A DNA stretch of 64,000 nucleotides from Burkholderiales bacterium RIFCSPHIGHO2_01_FULL_63_240 (GTDB taxonomy: Bacteria > Pseudomonadota > Gammaproteobacteria > Burkholderiales > Burkholderiaceae_C), in NCBI GenBank assembly GCA_001770725.1, contig MERU01000006.1, forward strand, positions 310,001 to 374,000. The letters run 5' to 3'. Position 1 is the first letter of the stretch. Every line of letters starts with the position of its first letter. The notes below the pieces were generated by a model. That model had not been told where the DNA came from, searched no databases, and worked only from the letters and a program-made list of their open reading frames with translations. A program made the translations under genes and the position numbers. This document shows positions 24,041 to 32,456 of this stretch, piece after piece.

Positions 24041-26275
24041 TCATGCGGCTTCGATCCAGACCGGCACGGCGCTGAAGGCCGCATTGGCGGAAATGCGATC
24101 GGTCTGGCGGTCGTCGGTCAGGTCGTTGATGCTGGCGCCGGGGTGGGCGCGGGCCACCTGCAGTTGCACGCCTTCGCGGTCGTGGCCCCAGCCGTGGGGC
24201 AGGCTGACCACGCCCGAGCGGATGTCCGGCGTGACGTGCACCGGCACCTGGATGCGGCCGGTGCGCGAGGCCACCGTCACGGTCTGGCCATCCCGCAGGG
24301 CGTGGCGTTGCGCGTCTTCGGGGTGGATCCACAGCGTGCAGCGCGCCTTGCCCGAGACCAGGCGTTCGCTGTTGTGCATCCAGGAGTTGTTGCTGCGCAC
24401 CTCGCGCCGGCCGATGAGCTTGAGGGCCGGGCGGCCTGTGTCGCCCGTGGGCAGCGGGGTGGTGAAGGGGGCGATCAACTGGGGCAGCTCGCGGCGGATG
24501 GCGGCGGGCATCAGGTCGATGCGCTTGCCGCGCGCCTGCAGGGCCTTGCCCAGCGAGGGCTGGAGCGGCCCCAGGTCGATGCCTTCGGGGTGGGCGCGCA
24601 GCCTGGCCATCGTCACGCCGCGTCGAGCCGCGCCCGAGCGACTCAGGCCGATGGCCAGCAGGCGCTGGGGCGACAGGCGCTTCATCAGGGCGCGCGAGAG
24701 CAGGCCCGTCAGGCGCGAGCGCACGCCACCGCGTTCCAGCGACCAGGCGCGGCGGGCGTAGCGCTGGGCCAGCTCGCCGTAGATCTCCCAGTCGTGCAGT
24801 GCATCGGGTGCGCGCTGCACGATGGCCTCGCTGTAGCGGGCCACGTTGCGCACGGCCAGGTGCAGGAAGACCAGGTCGTAGTGATCGTGCTCGACGAAGC
24901 AGGTCGGCGGCAGGATGACGTCGGCGTGGTGCGTGGTCTCGTTGACGTAGAAGTCGACGGAGACCATGAAGTCGAGCTGGGTCAGGGCCTCGTCGAGCTG
25001 GCGGCCATTGGGCGTGGACAGCACCGGGTTGCCGGCCGAGGTCACCAGGGCGCGGATCTGGCCCTTGCCGGGCGTGAGCATCTCTTCGGCCATGACGGAC
25101 ACCGGCAGCTCGCCGCTGAACTCGGGCGCGCCGCGCACCCGGCTGCGCCATGCGTCGAGGTGGCCGGGGCCCATCAGCTTCATCTGGATGAGGTTGAGCG
25201 CGGGGCTGGTGAGCAGGGCGCCGCCTTCGCGGTCGATGTTGCCGGTCAGCAGGTTGATGACCTGGATGGCCCATTGGCAGACCACGCCGTGGGCCTGGGT
25301 GGACACGCCCATGCGACCGTAGGCCACGCCGCCGCCCTGGCTTGAAGCGGCGGTCAGTTCGCGCGCGATGCGCCGTGTGGTGGCCGCGTCGATGCCGGTG
25401 TGGGCCGCCGTGGCCTCGGGGCTGAAGGGGGCGACCGCGTCGCGCACGGCCTTGACCTGGTCGAGCAGGGGCTCGAGCGCACCTGGTTGCGTGAGCTCTT
25501 CGCCAAACAGGGTGTGGACGAGGCTGAGCAGCCAGGCCGCGTCGCTGCCCGGGTCGATGGCCAGGTGCTCGTCGGCGATCGCCGCGGTTTCGGTGCGGCG
25601 CGGGTCAACCACGACCAGCTTGCCGCCACGCGCCTTGAGCGCCTTGAAGCGGGCGCGCACATCGGGCACGGTCATGAGGCTGCCGTTGGAGGCCAGCGGG
25701 TTGCCGCCCAGCACCAGCATGTACATGGTGCGGTCGATGTCGGGGATGGGGATGGCGAGCTGGTGGCCATACAGCCAGTGCGCGACCACGTGGTGCGGCA
25801 GTTGGTCGGCCGAGGTGGCCGAGAAGCGCGCGCGGGTCTTCAGCTGGCTGAAAAAAAGGTGGCCGTGGGTGATGTTGCCCCAGTTGTGCACGTTGGGGTT
25901 GCCCTGGTAGACGGCCACGGCGTTGGCGCCGTGCTGTTCGCGCACCTTGACCAGGCCCTCGACGACCATGTCAAAGGCCTGCTCCCATCCGATGGGCTCC
26001 CAGCGGGTGACGCCGCCCTCGACCACGCGGCGCACGGGCTGGCGCAGCCGGTCGGGGTCTTCGTGCAGGTCCTTGAGCGCGACGGCCTTGGGGCAGATGT
26101 GGCCACGCGAGAGCGGGTCGGCGTCGTTGCCCTTGACGCTGATGATGCGTGCCTGCGGGCCGTCGCCCTGAACCTGGAAGGTCAGGCCGCAGATGGCCTC
26201 GCAGAGGTTGCACACGCCATGTTGCGTGCGGATGGGTGCGTCGGCAGCCGGCGCGTGGGAGTGGGCATGGGCCAT
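24041..26275 (-). CDS. Molybdopterin oxidoreductase (DMSO-reductase superfamily)
   Basis: A 744-residue catalytic-subunit-like protein. The N-terminus binds a [4Fe-4S] cluster (CNLCEAICGL, then HICPKA), followed by bis-MGD binding blocks (VLGGNPLASNGS, KLVVVDPRRTETA, LVTSAGNPVLSTPNG) and the C-terminal dinucleotide-binding domain (SNNSWMHNSERL, GVVSLPHGWGH). No twin-arginine signal is seen, so it is probably cytoplasmic. At the position where formate dehydrogenases carry Cys or Sec, it reads SADQLPHH, with no Cys. No partner electron-transfer or membrane subunit is adjacent. The substrate is unknown. Confidence 0.9.
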   Translation of the reverse strand: MAHAHSHAPAADAPIRTQHGVCNLCEAICGLTFQVQGDGPQARIISVKGNDADPLSRGHICPKAVALKDLHEDPDRLRQPVRRVVEGGVTRWEPIGWEQAFDMVVEGLVKVREQHGANAVAVYQGNPNVHNWGNITHGHLFFSQLKTRARFSATSADQLPHHVVAHWLYGHQLAIPIPDIDRTMYMLVLGGNPLASNGSLMTVPDVRARFKALKARGGKLVVVDPRRTETAAIADEHLAIDPGSDAAWLLSLVHTLFGEELTQPGALEPLLDQVKAVRDAVAPFSPEATAAHTGIDAATTRRIARELTAASSQGGGVAYGRMGVSTQAHGVVCQWAIQVINLLTGNIDREGGALLTSPALNLIQMKLMGPGHLDAWRSRVRGAPEFSGELPVSVMAEEMLTPGKGQIRALVTSAGNPVLSTPNGRQLDEALTQLDFMVSVDFYVNETTHHADVILPPTCFVEHDHYDLVFLHLAVRNVARYSEAIVQRAPDALHDWEIYGELAQRYARRAWSLERGGVRSRLTGLLSRALMKRLSPQRLLAIGLSRSGAARRGVTMARLRAHPEGIDLGPLQPSLGKALQARGKRIDLMPAAIRRELPQLIAPFTTPLPTGDTGRPALKLIGRREVRSNNSWMHNSERLVSGKARCTLWIHPEDAQRHALRDGQTVTVASRTGRIQVPVHVTPDIRSGVVSLPHGWGHDREGVQLQVARAHPGASINDLTDDRQTDRISANAAFSAVPVWIEAA

Positions 26276-26365
26276 GAGGCGTCCTCGTGGTGGGGTGACC
26301 CACGATCATGCCAGCTTGCGCCTGGCTGCGTATCATGGGGGTTCACCCTGATTTCACCCGAGCCC

Positions 26366-26605
26366 ATGCCCATGCAGTTGCAGCCCAAACACGTTCAGCC
26401 TGTCGTCATGGCGGGCATCATGGCCTTCATCATGACGGCCTTCATCACCTGGCTGAACCTGGGGTGGCGGCCAGACTTTGTTCGCCTGTGGGTGCGGGCC
26501 TTTGTGGTCGCGTGGCCGGTGGCATCGCTGGCGGCCTTCGTGGCCTCGCCGATCGCGCCGAAGATCACGCAGGCGATCCTGAGGCGGGTGAATTCGCCGC
26601 GCTGA
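26366..26605 (+). CDS. DUF2798 small membrane protein
   Basis: A 79-residue protein with two transmembrane helices (VVMAGIMAFIMTAFITWLN and AFVVAWPVASLAAFVASPIA), the DUF2798 pattern with a short RPDFVRLWVR connector. Function is unknown. ATG codons at 26366 and 26372 are both possible. The last 41 bases overlap the convergent gene ending at 26565. Confidence 0.82.
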   Translation: MPMQLQPKHVQPVVMAGIMAFIMTAFITWLNLGWRPDFVRLWVRAFVVAWPVASLAAFVASPIAPKITQAILRRVNSPR

Positions 26606-27167
26606 GTTCGCTGGCAAGGTCGGCTCCGGTCTCGGTGGTGACGCCGGCTGCAGGGGGGGCTTCCGCCTGGGGGGCGTTCTCCTCGGGTGACGCCGCCCGA
26701 GGTGGCTGACGCGCCAGCCATTGCGCCAGCAGGGGCAAGGCGACCACGGCCGCCTGGGACGTCAGCCAGGGCAGCCCCGTCGAGATCCCCCAGCGCAGCA
26801 GGCGTTGCCTCTGCGACATGGCCAGGCCGCCGGCGAGCAGGCCGGCCAGCACACACAGCCACGGGTGGCGATCGGTCCAGCCCAGCAGGGCTTGGGGGGC
26901 TGCACCGGCGCCGTTGACCGACCCGGATCCCTGGGCGTCGCCCGAGGTGGCGTCTTCGGGCCACAGGCGCGCCGAGAGCTCGGCGGCCAGCCATTCGCTC
27001 AGCGCGGTGTTCAGCGGGCTGCCCAGGGACAGGTTGCCAGCCTGCGTGTGGGCCTGGTCGCCATCGGACGCGGCCTGGCTGTTGGCGCAGCGCACCAGCC
27101 AGGCCGCACGCGTGCGCTCGAGCCGCATCAGGGCTTCGCCCCGCAGGGATTCGGGGGTGGGCTTCAT
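26565..27167 (-). CDS. Hypothetical protein, membrane-linked
   Basis: A 200-residue protein without a recognised domain. A single hydrophobic segment (WLCVLAGLLAGGLAMS) lies near residue 110 and a second (AAVVALPLLAQWLA) near 145; the last 45 residues are Pro/Ala/Glu-rich. The ATG at 27167 overlaps the stop of the holin-like gene as ATGA, which fixes the start and places it last in a four-gene envelope operon. Its 3' end overlaps the DUF2798 gene on the other strand by 41 bases. Confidence 0.7.
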   Translation of the reverse strand: MKPTPESLRGEALMRLERTRAAWLVRCANSQAASDGDQAHTQAGNLSLGSPLNTALSEWLAAELSARLWPEDATSGDAQGSGSVNGAGAAPQALLGWTDRHPWLCVLAGLLAGGLAMSQRQRLLRWGISTGLPWLTSQAAVVALPLLAQWLARQPPRAASPEENAPQAEAPPAAGVTTETGADLASELSAANSPASGSPA

Positions 27168-27565
27168 GGGGTGTCCTCTCGCGCGGGCATCAGCCAGCCG
27201 GCGTCGAGTTGCCATTGCCTGGTGAGGTGTTGCATCGGCTCGGGCAGCGGGCTGCGCCAGCGCGCGAGCAGGCAGGCCAGGCCCGCCAGCGTGGTCAAAG
27301 CGGCCGGCGTGCCGAGCGCCAGCCATTGCGTGGCGCTCAGCGGGGTGGACGTCAGCGCAGGCACCAGCGCCCAGGCCATCAGCATCAGCCCCAGGAAGCC
27401 CACGCTCAGCCCTGCGCACAGCAAGGCCCCGGCCAGCAGCAAGGCCCGCCGCCGCCAAGCCTGCATCAGCAGCATGAGCTCGACCTGAGCGAGCTCACCA
27501 TAGGAGCGCAGGTGGTCGAGCGCCGCCTCGGGCTGGCGCAGCACGGCGTTGAGCAGGTTCTGCAT
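27164..27565 (-). CDS. Holin-like (YqjE-type) membrane protein
   Basis: A 133-residue protein with two clear transmembrane hairpins (LLLAGALLCAGLSVGFLGLMLMAWAL and WLALGTPAALTTLAGLACLLA) after a helical N-terminus (YGELAQVELMLLMQAWRR). It matches the phage_holin_3_6/YqjE family, which in most bacteria is chromosomal and not phage derived. YqjE sits with YqjD-type proteins in E. coli, as here. It lies between a DUF883-like gene and a hypothetical gene that overlaps its stop by four bases. Confidence 0.78.
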   Translation of the reverse strand: MQNLLNAVLRQPEAALDHLRSYGELAQVELMLLMQAWRRRALLLAGALLCAGLSVGFLGLMLMAWALVPALTSTPLSATQWLALGTPAALTTLAGLACLLARWRSPLPEPMQHLTRQWQLDAGWLMPAREDTP

Positions 27566-27591
27566 GGCGGGGCCTGGTGGCGCGCGCGGGC

Positions 27592-27993
27592 TCAGCGGCC
27601 CGATTGACCAGATTGCCGGCGGTGTGCCATGTGGCTGGCGATGAGGGCCACGGCCGCGCCAGCGGCCACCGCGATCAGCACCGACTTGAGCGGGTCGCGG
27701 CGGATGCGGTCGGCCGTGTGGTCGGCTGCCTGGCGAGCCTTGTCAACGGCCATGGCGCTGGTGGCCCGGGCCAGGTCGCTGCCCTTGGCGCCGAGGTTCT
27801 TCACGCGGTCGATGGCCAGGTCGACCAAGCCTGGTGCCTGGCGAGCCAGGTCCTGGGCGCCGTTCTGCACCGATGTCACGGCCTGGTCGGCGGCGTCGTG
27901 CGCCTGGTCCATGGCATGGCCGGCGGCATCGGCCAGGCGGTCGATTTGTCGGCTGGCGACGCGGCTGAGTTCTTGGGTGGTGTGGCGGCTCAT
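27592..27993 (-). CDS. DUF883-like (YqjD/ElaB-type) membrane-anchored protein
   Basis: A 133-residue protein. An amphipathic helical part rich in Ala, Asp and Gln (DRLADAAGHAMDQAHDAADQAV) is followed by IRRDPLKSVLIAVAAGAAVALIASHMAHRR, the C-terminal helix pattern with the R-R/D-P-x-K-S motif typical of DUF883. In E. coli YqjD and ElaB bind ribosomes and the inner membrane in stationary phase; that role is inferred here by similarity only. It follows the DUF1328 gene by 28 bases. Confidence 0.78.
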   Translation of the reverse strand: MSRHTTQELSRVASRQIDRLADAAGHAMDQAHDAADQAVTSVQNGAQDLARQAPGLVDLAIDRVKNLGAKGSDLARATSAMAVDKARQAADHTADRIRRDPLKSVLIAVAAGAAVALIASHMAHRRQSGQSGR

Positions 27994-28021
27994 GGTGGGC
28001 TCCTGTCAACGGGTTGGAAGG

Positions 28022-28183
28022 TCAGCCTCGCAGCAGGTTCACGAGGAACGATGCGATGGCCATCACCAGGAACACCACGAACAGGATCTTGCCGATGCTC
28101 GCGGCGCCGGACGCGATGCCTCCGAAGCCGAACACGGCGGCGATGAGGGCGATGACGAAAAAAACAACGGCGTAGTGCAGCAT
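28022..28183 (-). CDS. DUF1328 small membrane protein (YtjA-like)
   Basis: A 53-residue hydrophobic protein beginning [20 protein letters not shown], then [15 protein letters not shown] and a second helix ending NLLRG. This is the entire DUF1328 family pattern (two helices and the GFGGIA turn). Function is unknown; relatives are induced by stress in several proteobacteria. It is the first gene of the run DUF1328, DUF883-like, holin-like, hypothetical. A dyad shared with other nearby genes lies about 130 bases upstream. Confidence 0.9.
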   Translation of the reverse strand: MLHYAVVFFVIALIAAVFGFGGIASGAASIGKILFVVFLVMAIASFLVNLLRG

Positions 28184-28312
28184 GGCGGGCTCCTGTGGTG
28201 GTGGTGCCTGGGCGCCACCCGTTTGGTGGCGTTGGGTTCACTTTAGGAGCCGGCGGGCGGCCGGTGTGACGGTGCAGGGCCTGTTCGCGCGTCGGTGGTC
28301 AGGAGGCGCTTT

Positions 28313-28330
28313 TGTCGGACAGGGCCTACA
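28313..28330. promoter_or_regulatory. Dyad TGTCGGAC-N2-GGCCTACA
   Basis: An imperfect inverted repeat upstream of the DUF1328 operon and overlapping the last codons of the kinase gene. Read on the minus strand it is TGTAGGCC-N2-GTCCGACA, the same pattern as 30846-30863 and 32509-32526. It is a candidate response-regulator site. Confidence 0.45.
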
Positions 28331-29720
28331 CGCTGCCTTGCGCGTCGGCGCAGGCCGCGCTCAACAGAGGGAGCCGGGCCACGATGCAGGTGCCCTGGCC
28401 GGGCGCGGACGTCAGCGATAGCTCGCCGCCCGAGGCCTCGACGCGAAATCGCATGCCGCGCAGACCATGTCGCCCCAGCCTGGAGGTGTCCGGGTCGAAG
28501 CCGATGCCGTCGTCCTCGATGCTGGCCACGGCCTGCTGGCCCTGCGCGATCAGGCGCACGCGCAGGTGGCGGGCCTGGGCGTACTTGAGGGCGTTGGTGA
28601 TCGCCTCCTGCACCACGCGGTAGACCGTGAGCTGGTCGTCGGCGGAGAGTTCGACCGCCTGCAGGTCCTGCTCGATCTGCAGGCCGCTGACCTTGCCGGT
28701 GTCGTGCAGCAGGGCTTCGAGCGAGGCGGCCAGGCCCAGGGTGCGCAACGAGGACGGGCACAGGTCTTCGATGATCCGCCGCTTCAGCGCGATGCCCTGG
28801 TTGAGTGCGTCGGTCAGGTGGCTGACCTTGGGCAGCATCTCGGGCATGTTCTGCTGGATGCGCGGGCGCAGCACGGCCACGTCGAGCTTGGCCGTGGTCA
28901 GCAGGGCACCGAGCTCGTCGTGCAGGTCGCGGGCCAGGCGCGCGCGCTCGTCTTCGCGAGCGGTCTGCAGGTGGCGAGCGAGGTCGCGCAGGTCGCTGGT
29001 GCGGCGTTCCACCTCCTGCTCCAGGCGGCCTTTCTCGTGCATCAGGGCCTTGCGCTGGGCCTCGCGCTCGAGCATGAGCTGGCGGCCCTGGCGGATGAGC
29101 AGCACGAGGATCAGCAGGCTGAGCACCGTCATCGCGGCGATGCCGATGCGGCCGAGCAGCAGCAGGTCATGGATCTCCAGCAGCCCTTCGGCGATCAACT
29201 GGTTGCGGTGCGCCATGTTGGCGTCGAAGGCCTGGCGCATGCGCTGCATGATCTCGCGGCCGATGCCGCTGCGCACCATGTCGAGCGCGGCCTCGCGGTT
29301 GCCGCTGTCGTGACGGCGCAGCACCTCTTGCATCTCGGCGAGCTTTTCCTCGAAGATCAGGTCCATCTTCATCTGCATGGGCGGCAGGCTGCGTTCGCCG
29401 CTGTCGTGGTCGAGGGCATGGATCTCGCGCAGGGCCACGCGCACGTCGTTGCTGGCGCGCACATAGGGCTCGAGGTAATCCTGGCCACCCACCATGAGGT
29501 AGCCCCGCTTGCCCGATTCGGCATCGGTGATGCGCTGCATCGCGTAGGTCAGCGAGAGCCGGGCCTTGCCCATCTTGGCCAGCGTGCTGAGCCGGTCGCT
29601 CTGGCTTTGGTAGGCCATCTCGGTGATGAAGAGCATGAAGGCAGCGGCCAGCGTCGCGGCGCCGATGCGCCACATGTCCCCATGCGCACCCAGGAAGAGT
29701 CGTGAAAGTCTCGAGTTCAT
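28326..29720 (-). CDS. CHASE3-type sensor histidine kinase (HisKA_3)
   Basis: A 464-residue kinase. An N-terminal transmembrane helix (residues 18-36) and a second near 190-210 flank an extracytoplasmic CHASE3 domain (AMQRITDAESGKRGYLMVG). A coiled coil leads to the HisKA_3 dimerisation domain with ARLARDLHDELGALLTTAKLD (phospho-His in the DLHDE motif), and the HATPase domain contains VVQEAITNALKYAQA and GHRGLRGMRFRVE-like ATP-lid residues (HGLRGMRFRVEA). It is of the NarX/DegS type that pairs with LuxR-family regulators; the divergent gene 42 bases away encodes one. Confidence 0.93.
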   Translation of the reverse strand: MNSRLSRLFLGAHGDMWRIGAATLAAAFMLFITEMAYQSQSDRLSTLAKMGKARLSLTYAMQRITDAESGKRGYLMVGGQDYLEPYVRASNDVRVALREIHALDHDSGERSLPPMQMKMDLIFEEKLAEMQEVLRRHDSGNREAALDMVRSGIGREIMQRMRQAFDANMAHRNQLIAEGLLEIHDLLLLGRIGIAAMTVLSLLILVLLIRQGRQLMLEREAQRKALMHEKGRLEQEVERRTSDLRDLARHLQTAREDERARLARDLHDELGALLTTAKLDVAVLRPRIQQNMPEMLPKVSHLTDALNQGIALKRRIIEDLCPSSLRTLGLAASLEALLHDTGKVSGLQIEQDLQAVELSADDQLTVYRVVQEAITNALKYAQARHLRVRLIAQGQQAVASIEDDGIGFDPDTSRLGRHGLRGMRFRVEASGGELSLTSAPGQGTCIVARLPLLSAACADAQGSV

Positions 29721-29762
29721 GGCCTAGACTGGTTGTTCAGCAAGACATCGGAAGACACACGG

Positions 29763-30395
29763 ATGATCCGAATCGGTTTGGTGGATGACCACATCATCGT
29801 GCGGGCGGGGCTCAAGCAGTACCTGGGCGAACAGGTCGACCTGCGCGTCACGGGTGAGGCCGGCAATGGCAAGGAGGCGCTCGATCTGGCACGCAGCGGC
29901 GAGGTCGATGTGCTGGTGATGGACCTGTCCATGCCCGACGAAAGCGGCGTCGATGCCCTGTCGGCCATCAAGGCCCGTTTCCCCGAGTTGCCCGTGCTCA
30001 TCCTCAGCGGCTACCCCGAGCAGCACTATGCCACCCACCTGCTCAAGCAGGGCGCGAGCGGCTACCTCAACAAGGAGTGCGACCCGGGCGAGATCATCAA
30101 CGCCATCCGCACGGTGTACCGCGGTCGCAAGTACATCACCGCCGGGGTGGCCGAGATGCTCGCCAGCGGCCTGTCGGCGCCGGCCGAGAAGCAGCCCCAC
30201 GAGCTGTTGTCCGAGCGCGAGTTCCAGGTCTTCCTGCGGCTGGCCAAGGGCGAAACGGTGGGCGCCATGGCCGACAGCCTGTCCCTGAGCGTCAAGACGG
30301 TGAGCACCTACCGCACCCGGGTGATGGAGAAGCTGGGGCTGTCCACCAACAGCGAGCTGACCTATTACGCGCTCAAGAACGGCCTGATCCAATGA
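29763..30395 (+). CDS. LuxR/NarL-family response regulator
   Basis: A 210-residue regulator. The receiver (residues 1-120) has IGLVDDHIIVRAGL, the phospho-Asp in LVMDLSMPDESGVDAL and Lys in GASGYLNKE. The C-terminal HTH_LUXR is LSEREFQVFLRLAKGETV with SLSVKTVSTYRTRVMEKLG. The ATG at 29763 is preferred over a TTG 30 bases earlier because it gives the standard receiver start. It is divergent from its probable kinase. The recurring dyad in this neighbourhood is a candidate for its binding site. Confidence 0.94.
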   Translation: MIRIGLVDDHIIVRAGLKQYLGEQVDLRVTGEAGNGKEALDLARSGEVDVLVMDLSMPDESGVDALSAIKARFPELPVLILSGYPEQHYATHLLKQGASGYLNKECDPGEIINAIRTVYRGRKYITAGVAEMLASGLSAPAEKQPHELLSEREFQVFLRLAKGETVGAMADSLSLSVKTVSTYRTRVMEKLGLSTNSELTYYALKNGLIQ

Positions 30396-30409
30396 CCATT
30401 GCCGCCTGC

Positions 30410-30811
30410 TCAGGCGGCCCTCGTCGATGAGGCGAGTTCACTGCAATAGGCGATGAGGTCTTCCAGCTCGCTGGACTTGTCGAACACGCGGTCGGCGTCC
30501 AGGGCAAGGCAGCGCTGGCGGATGGCGTCGGTGGCGTAGTTGGTCAGCACCACCCTGCGGGCCTGGGATGCGTGGCGTCGTGCCGCGACCAGCACGTTCA
30601 GACCGATGCCGGTCTTGAGGAACACGTCGATGATCATCAGGTCGCAGCCGGATGGGTGGTTGCGGATCCACTCCGTGGCGCTGTCTTCGTCGACGGCCGT
30701 GCCGACCACCTGAAGCGGCAGCACTTGTTCGAGTGTGTCCGTCAGGTTGCGCAGGATGAGCGGGCTGTCTTCGACGATGAAACAGCGCAGGGGTGGTGAT
30801 GTGCTGGGCAT
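30410..30811 (-). CDS. Single-domain response regulator
   Basis: A 133-residue stand-alone receiver: LRCFIVEDSPLILRNL with the acidic pair, DLMIIDVFLKTGIGLNVL with the phospho-Asp, VVLTNYATDAIR and the Lys in VFDKSSELEDLI. No output domain is present, so it may relay phosphate or act through protein contact. The ATG at 30811 is preferred; the open frame upstream continues across the dyad at 30846-30863. It is convergent with the LuxR-type gene, and the BON gene lies upstream on the same strand. Confidence 0.88.
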   Translation of the reverse strand: MPSTSPPLRCFIVEDSPLILRNLTDTLEQVLPLQVVGTAVDEDSATEWIRNHPSGCDLMIIDVFLKTGIGLNVLVAARRHASQARRVVLTNYATDAIRQRCLALDADRVFDKSSELEDLIAYCSELASSTRAA

Positions 30812-30845
30812 GTTACCGATTGAATCGGAAACGCAACGGCGCGCG

Positions 30846-30863
30846 TGTAGGACTTGTCCGACA
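30846..30863. promoter_or_regulatory. Dyad TGTAGGAC-TT-GTCCGACA
   Basis: An 18-base near-perfect inverted repeat (one mismatched pair) 35 bases upstream of the stand-alone receiver gene, in the gap after the BON gene. It is the best copy of a motif repeated at 28313-28330 and 32509-32526, with half sites at 31330-31360 and 32457-32497. It could bind the neighbouring LuxR-type regulator. Confidence 0.55.
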
Positions 30864-30922
30864 GGCGCGCCGTGCGAACCACCCGATTTCACCGGGTGGG
30901 AATGGGGCGGGTGATCAGGGGA

Positions 30923-31240
30923 TCAACCGCGCACTTCCAGCGAGTTCTTCACGGCGCGCACACCCTTGACCTGATGGGCCAGCTCTTGAGCGCGGGTCTT
31001 CTCGGCGCTGGTCTTGGCAAAGCCCGAGAGGATCACTTCGCCATTGAGCGTTTCCACGCTGATGGCCGAGGCGTCGACGGACTTGTCTTCGACGAACTTG
31101 GCCTTGACCTTGGCGGTGATGGTCGCGTCGTCGATGTACTCGCCCACCGTGGACTGATCGCGGGTGACGGCGCAGCCGGGCAGGGCGGTCAGCGATGCGG
31201 CGGCGGTCACGGCGGCGATGAGCATTTTGTTGAATCGCAT
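30923..31240 (-). CDS. BON-domain lipoprotein (OsmY-like)
   Basis: A 105-residue exported protein with a lipoprotein signal (TAAASLTALPGC, lipobox LPGC with Cys near residue 23). One BON domain follows: DDATITAKVKAKFVED, then VETLNGEVILSGFAKTSAEKTRAQELAHQVKGV, with the conserved glycines. BON domains bind phospholipid surfaces; OsmY relatives protect the envelope during osmotic stress. The ATG at 31240 has a good ribosome site (GGAG). Two half copies of the local dyad lie about 90-120 bases upstream. Confidence 0.92.
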   Translation of the reverse strand: MRFNKMLIAAVTAAASLTALPGCAVTRDQSTVGEYIDDATITAKVKAKFVEDKSVDASAISVETLNGEVILSGFAKTSAEKTRAQELAHQVKGVRAVKNSLEVRG

Positions 31241-31329
31241 GGAGTTTCTCCTTGATGCCCTCTGGGGCGTTGCGTGAAGGGGCTCGTGGCCCCGGTGAAG
31301 AGATGGTGCGGTGATGGCGTGGCGGGGGG

Positions 31330-31360
31330 TGTCGGACGCCCTCGCGTTGGCGCGTAGGAC
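31330..31360. promoter_or_regulatory. Half-site pair of the TGTAGGAC dyad upstream of BON gene
   Basis: TGTCGGAC at 31330-31337 and GTAGGAC at 31354-31360, both in direct orientation, lie in the gap between the BON gene and the metallopeptidase gene. They match arms of the dyad found at 30846-30863. Weaker than the full copies. Confidence 0.35.
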
Positions 31361-31381
31361 AAGGCCCCATGAGGCCGAAAT

Positions 31382-32404
31382 TCAGCGAGAGCTGGCCTGC
31401 TTGCGCACCAGTTCATGGATGAAGCCCAGCTTGGTGCTCACGCCCGCGTCGATCACGAAGGGATAGACGTCGGGCAGGCCCAGGGCCCGGTTCAGCGCGT
31501 TGCCATGCCGGGCACGGCTCAGCCATTGATCGAGCAAGGCGGGCAGTTCGGTGTGGCGAACCAGGTCGCCAGCCAGCGGGGCCTGGGCCGAGGCGGACTC
31601 GGCCTCTGCCTCGTCGGTGTCGGGCTCGCTCAGGCCGTCGAGCATCAGCAGGTAGTGCGCCCATGTCTCGGCCCAGTCTTCCCAGGGGTGGGCCAGTGCG
31701 TAGCGCGAGATCATGCCGGCCGGCTGCAGGGGGTCCCACGGACGCGGTTGGGCGTGGTGATCGGCCAGTGCCTGTGCGTAGTCTGATCGCTCGTCGCCGA
31801 ACAGGTCGCGAAACCGCGCCAGGCTGGCGGGGTCTTCGTTCATCCACTCGTCCCAGTAGAAGTGGCCGCTTTCGTGACGCAGGTGCCCCAGCACCGTTCG
31901 CTGGACCTCGCCCATGGCGAGCTGTTCATCGAGCCGCCGTCGTGGGTCGGCTTCCTTGATGTTGACGGTGATCAGGCCCTGGGCGTGGCCGGTCATCACA
32001 GGGGGCTGGTCGGGCAGGTCTTCGAGGAAGGCAAAGCGCAGGGGCAGCCGGGTTTCACCGGGCAGGGCGGGCAGGCCGAGCTCGCGCAGGCTCAGCAACA
32101 GGCGGCGTTTGGCCAGCTCCAGCCAGTAGACGGGCTGGTCCACTTCCGGGCGCCCCAGCGCGGGCAGGCAGGTGGTCATGCGGCAGCTCAGGCAGTGCAC
32201 ATGCGGGTCGCCCGCTGACACCAGCCAGTTGCACAAGCCGGTGTCGCGGTGGGCGCAAGGGCGCTCGCCCCGGGCCTCGGCGGCGTCCAGGGGCATGAAG
32301 GCCCATTGTTCGGTCGAGAAGCCCAGGGGGGCTTGGCAGCGCGTGCACCAGTCGTTGCGCAGGTAGGCGGCCTGACCGCAACCGAGGCAGTGGAGTCTGT
32401 TCAT
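31382..32404 (-). CDS. Putative zinc-binding metallopeptidase
   Basis: A 340-residue cytoplasmic protein of the COG4307 type. The N-terminus holds two zinc-ribbon pairs (CLGCGQ, CTRCQ, then CLSC around residue 72), and the middle has an HExxH-type site, RHESGHFYWDEW (near residue 168), followed by a conserved EDWAETWAHYL Glu. The family is uncharacterised; a zinc-dependent protease activity is inferred from the motif. The ATG at 32404 gives the conserved MNRLHCLGCG start. Copies of the local dyad lie just upstream. Confidence 0.85.
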   Translation of the reverse strand: MNRLHCLGCGQAAYLRNDWCTRCQAPLGFSTEQWAFMPLDAAEARGERPCAHRDTGLCNWLVSAGDPHVHCLSCRMTTCLPALGRPEVDQPVYWLELAKRRLLLSLRELGLPALPGETRLPLRFAFLEDLPDQPPVMTGHAQGLITVNIKEADPRRRLDEQLAMGEVQRTVLGHLRHESGHFYWDEWMNEDPASLARFRDLFGDERSDYAQALADHHAQPRPWDPLQPAGMISRYALAHPWEDWAETWAHYLLMLDGLSEPDTDEAEAESASAQAPLAGDLVRHTELPALLDQWLSRARHGNALNRALGLPDVYPFVIDAGVSTKLGFIHELVRKQASSR

Positions 32405-32456
32405 GGTGGGTGTTCTCCTGGCTGAAGACATGCTGCGCGAGGCGCCTGGTTGGGTC

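Noticed and set aside
23246-25345. 699-codon plus-strand frame over tlpA, the unknown gene and the Mo enzyme
   Set aside because: It spans three real genes on the other strand, a classic artefact of GC-rich DNA.
27164-27565. Prophage remnant suggested by the holin-like gene
   Set aside because: YqjE-type proteins are ordinary chromosomal genes beside DUF883 proteins, and no other phage gene is present.
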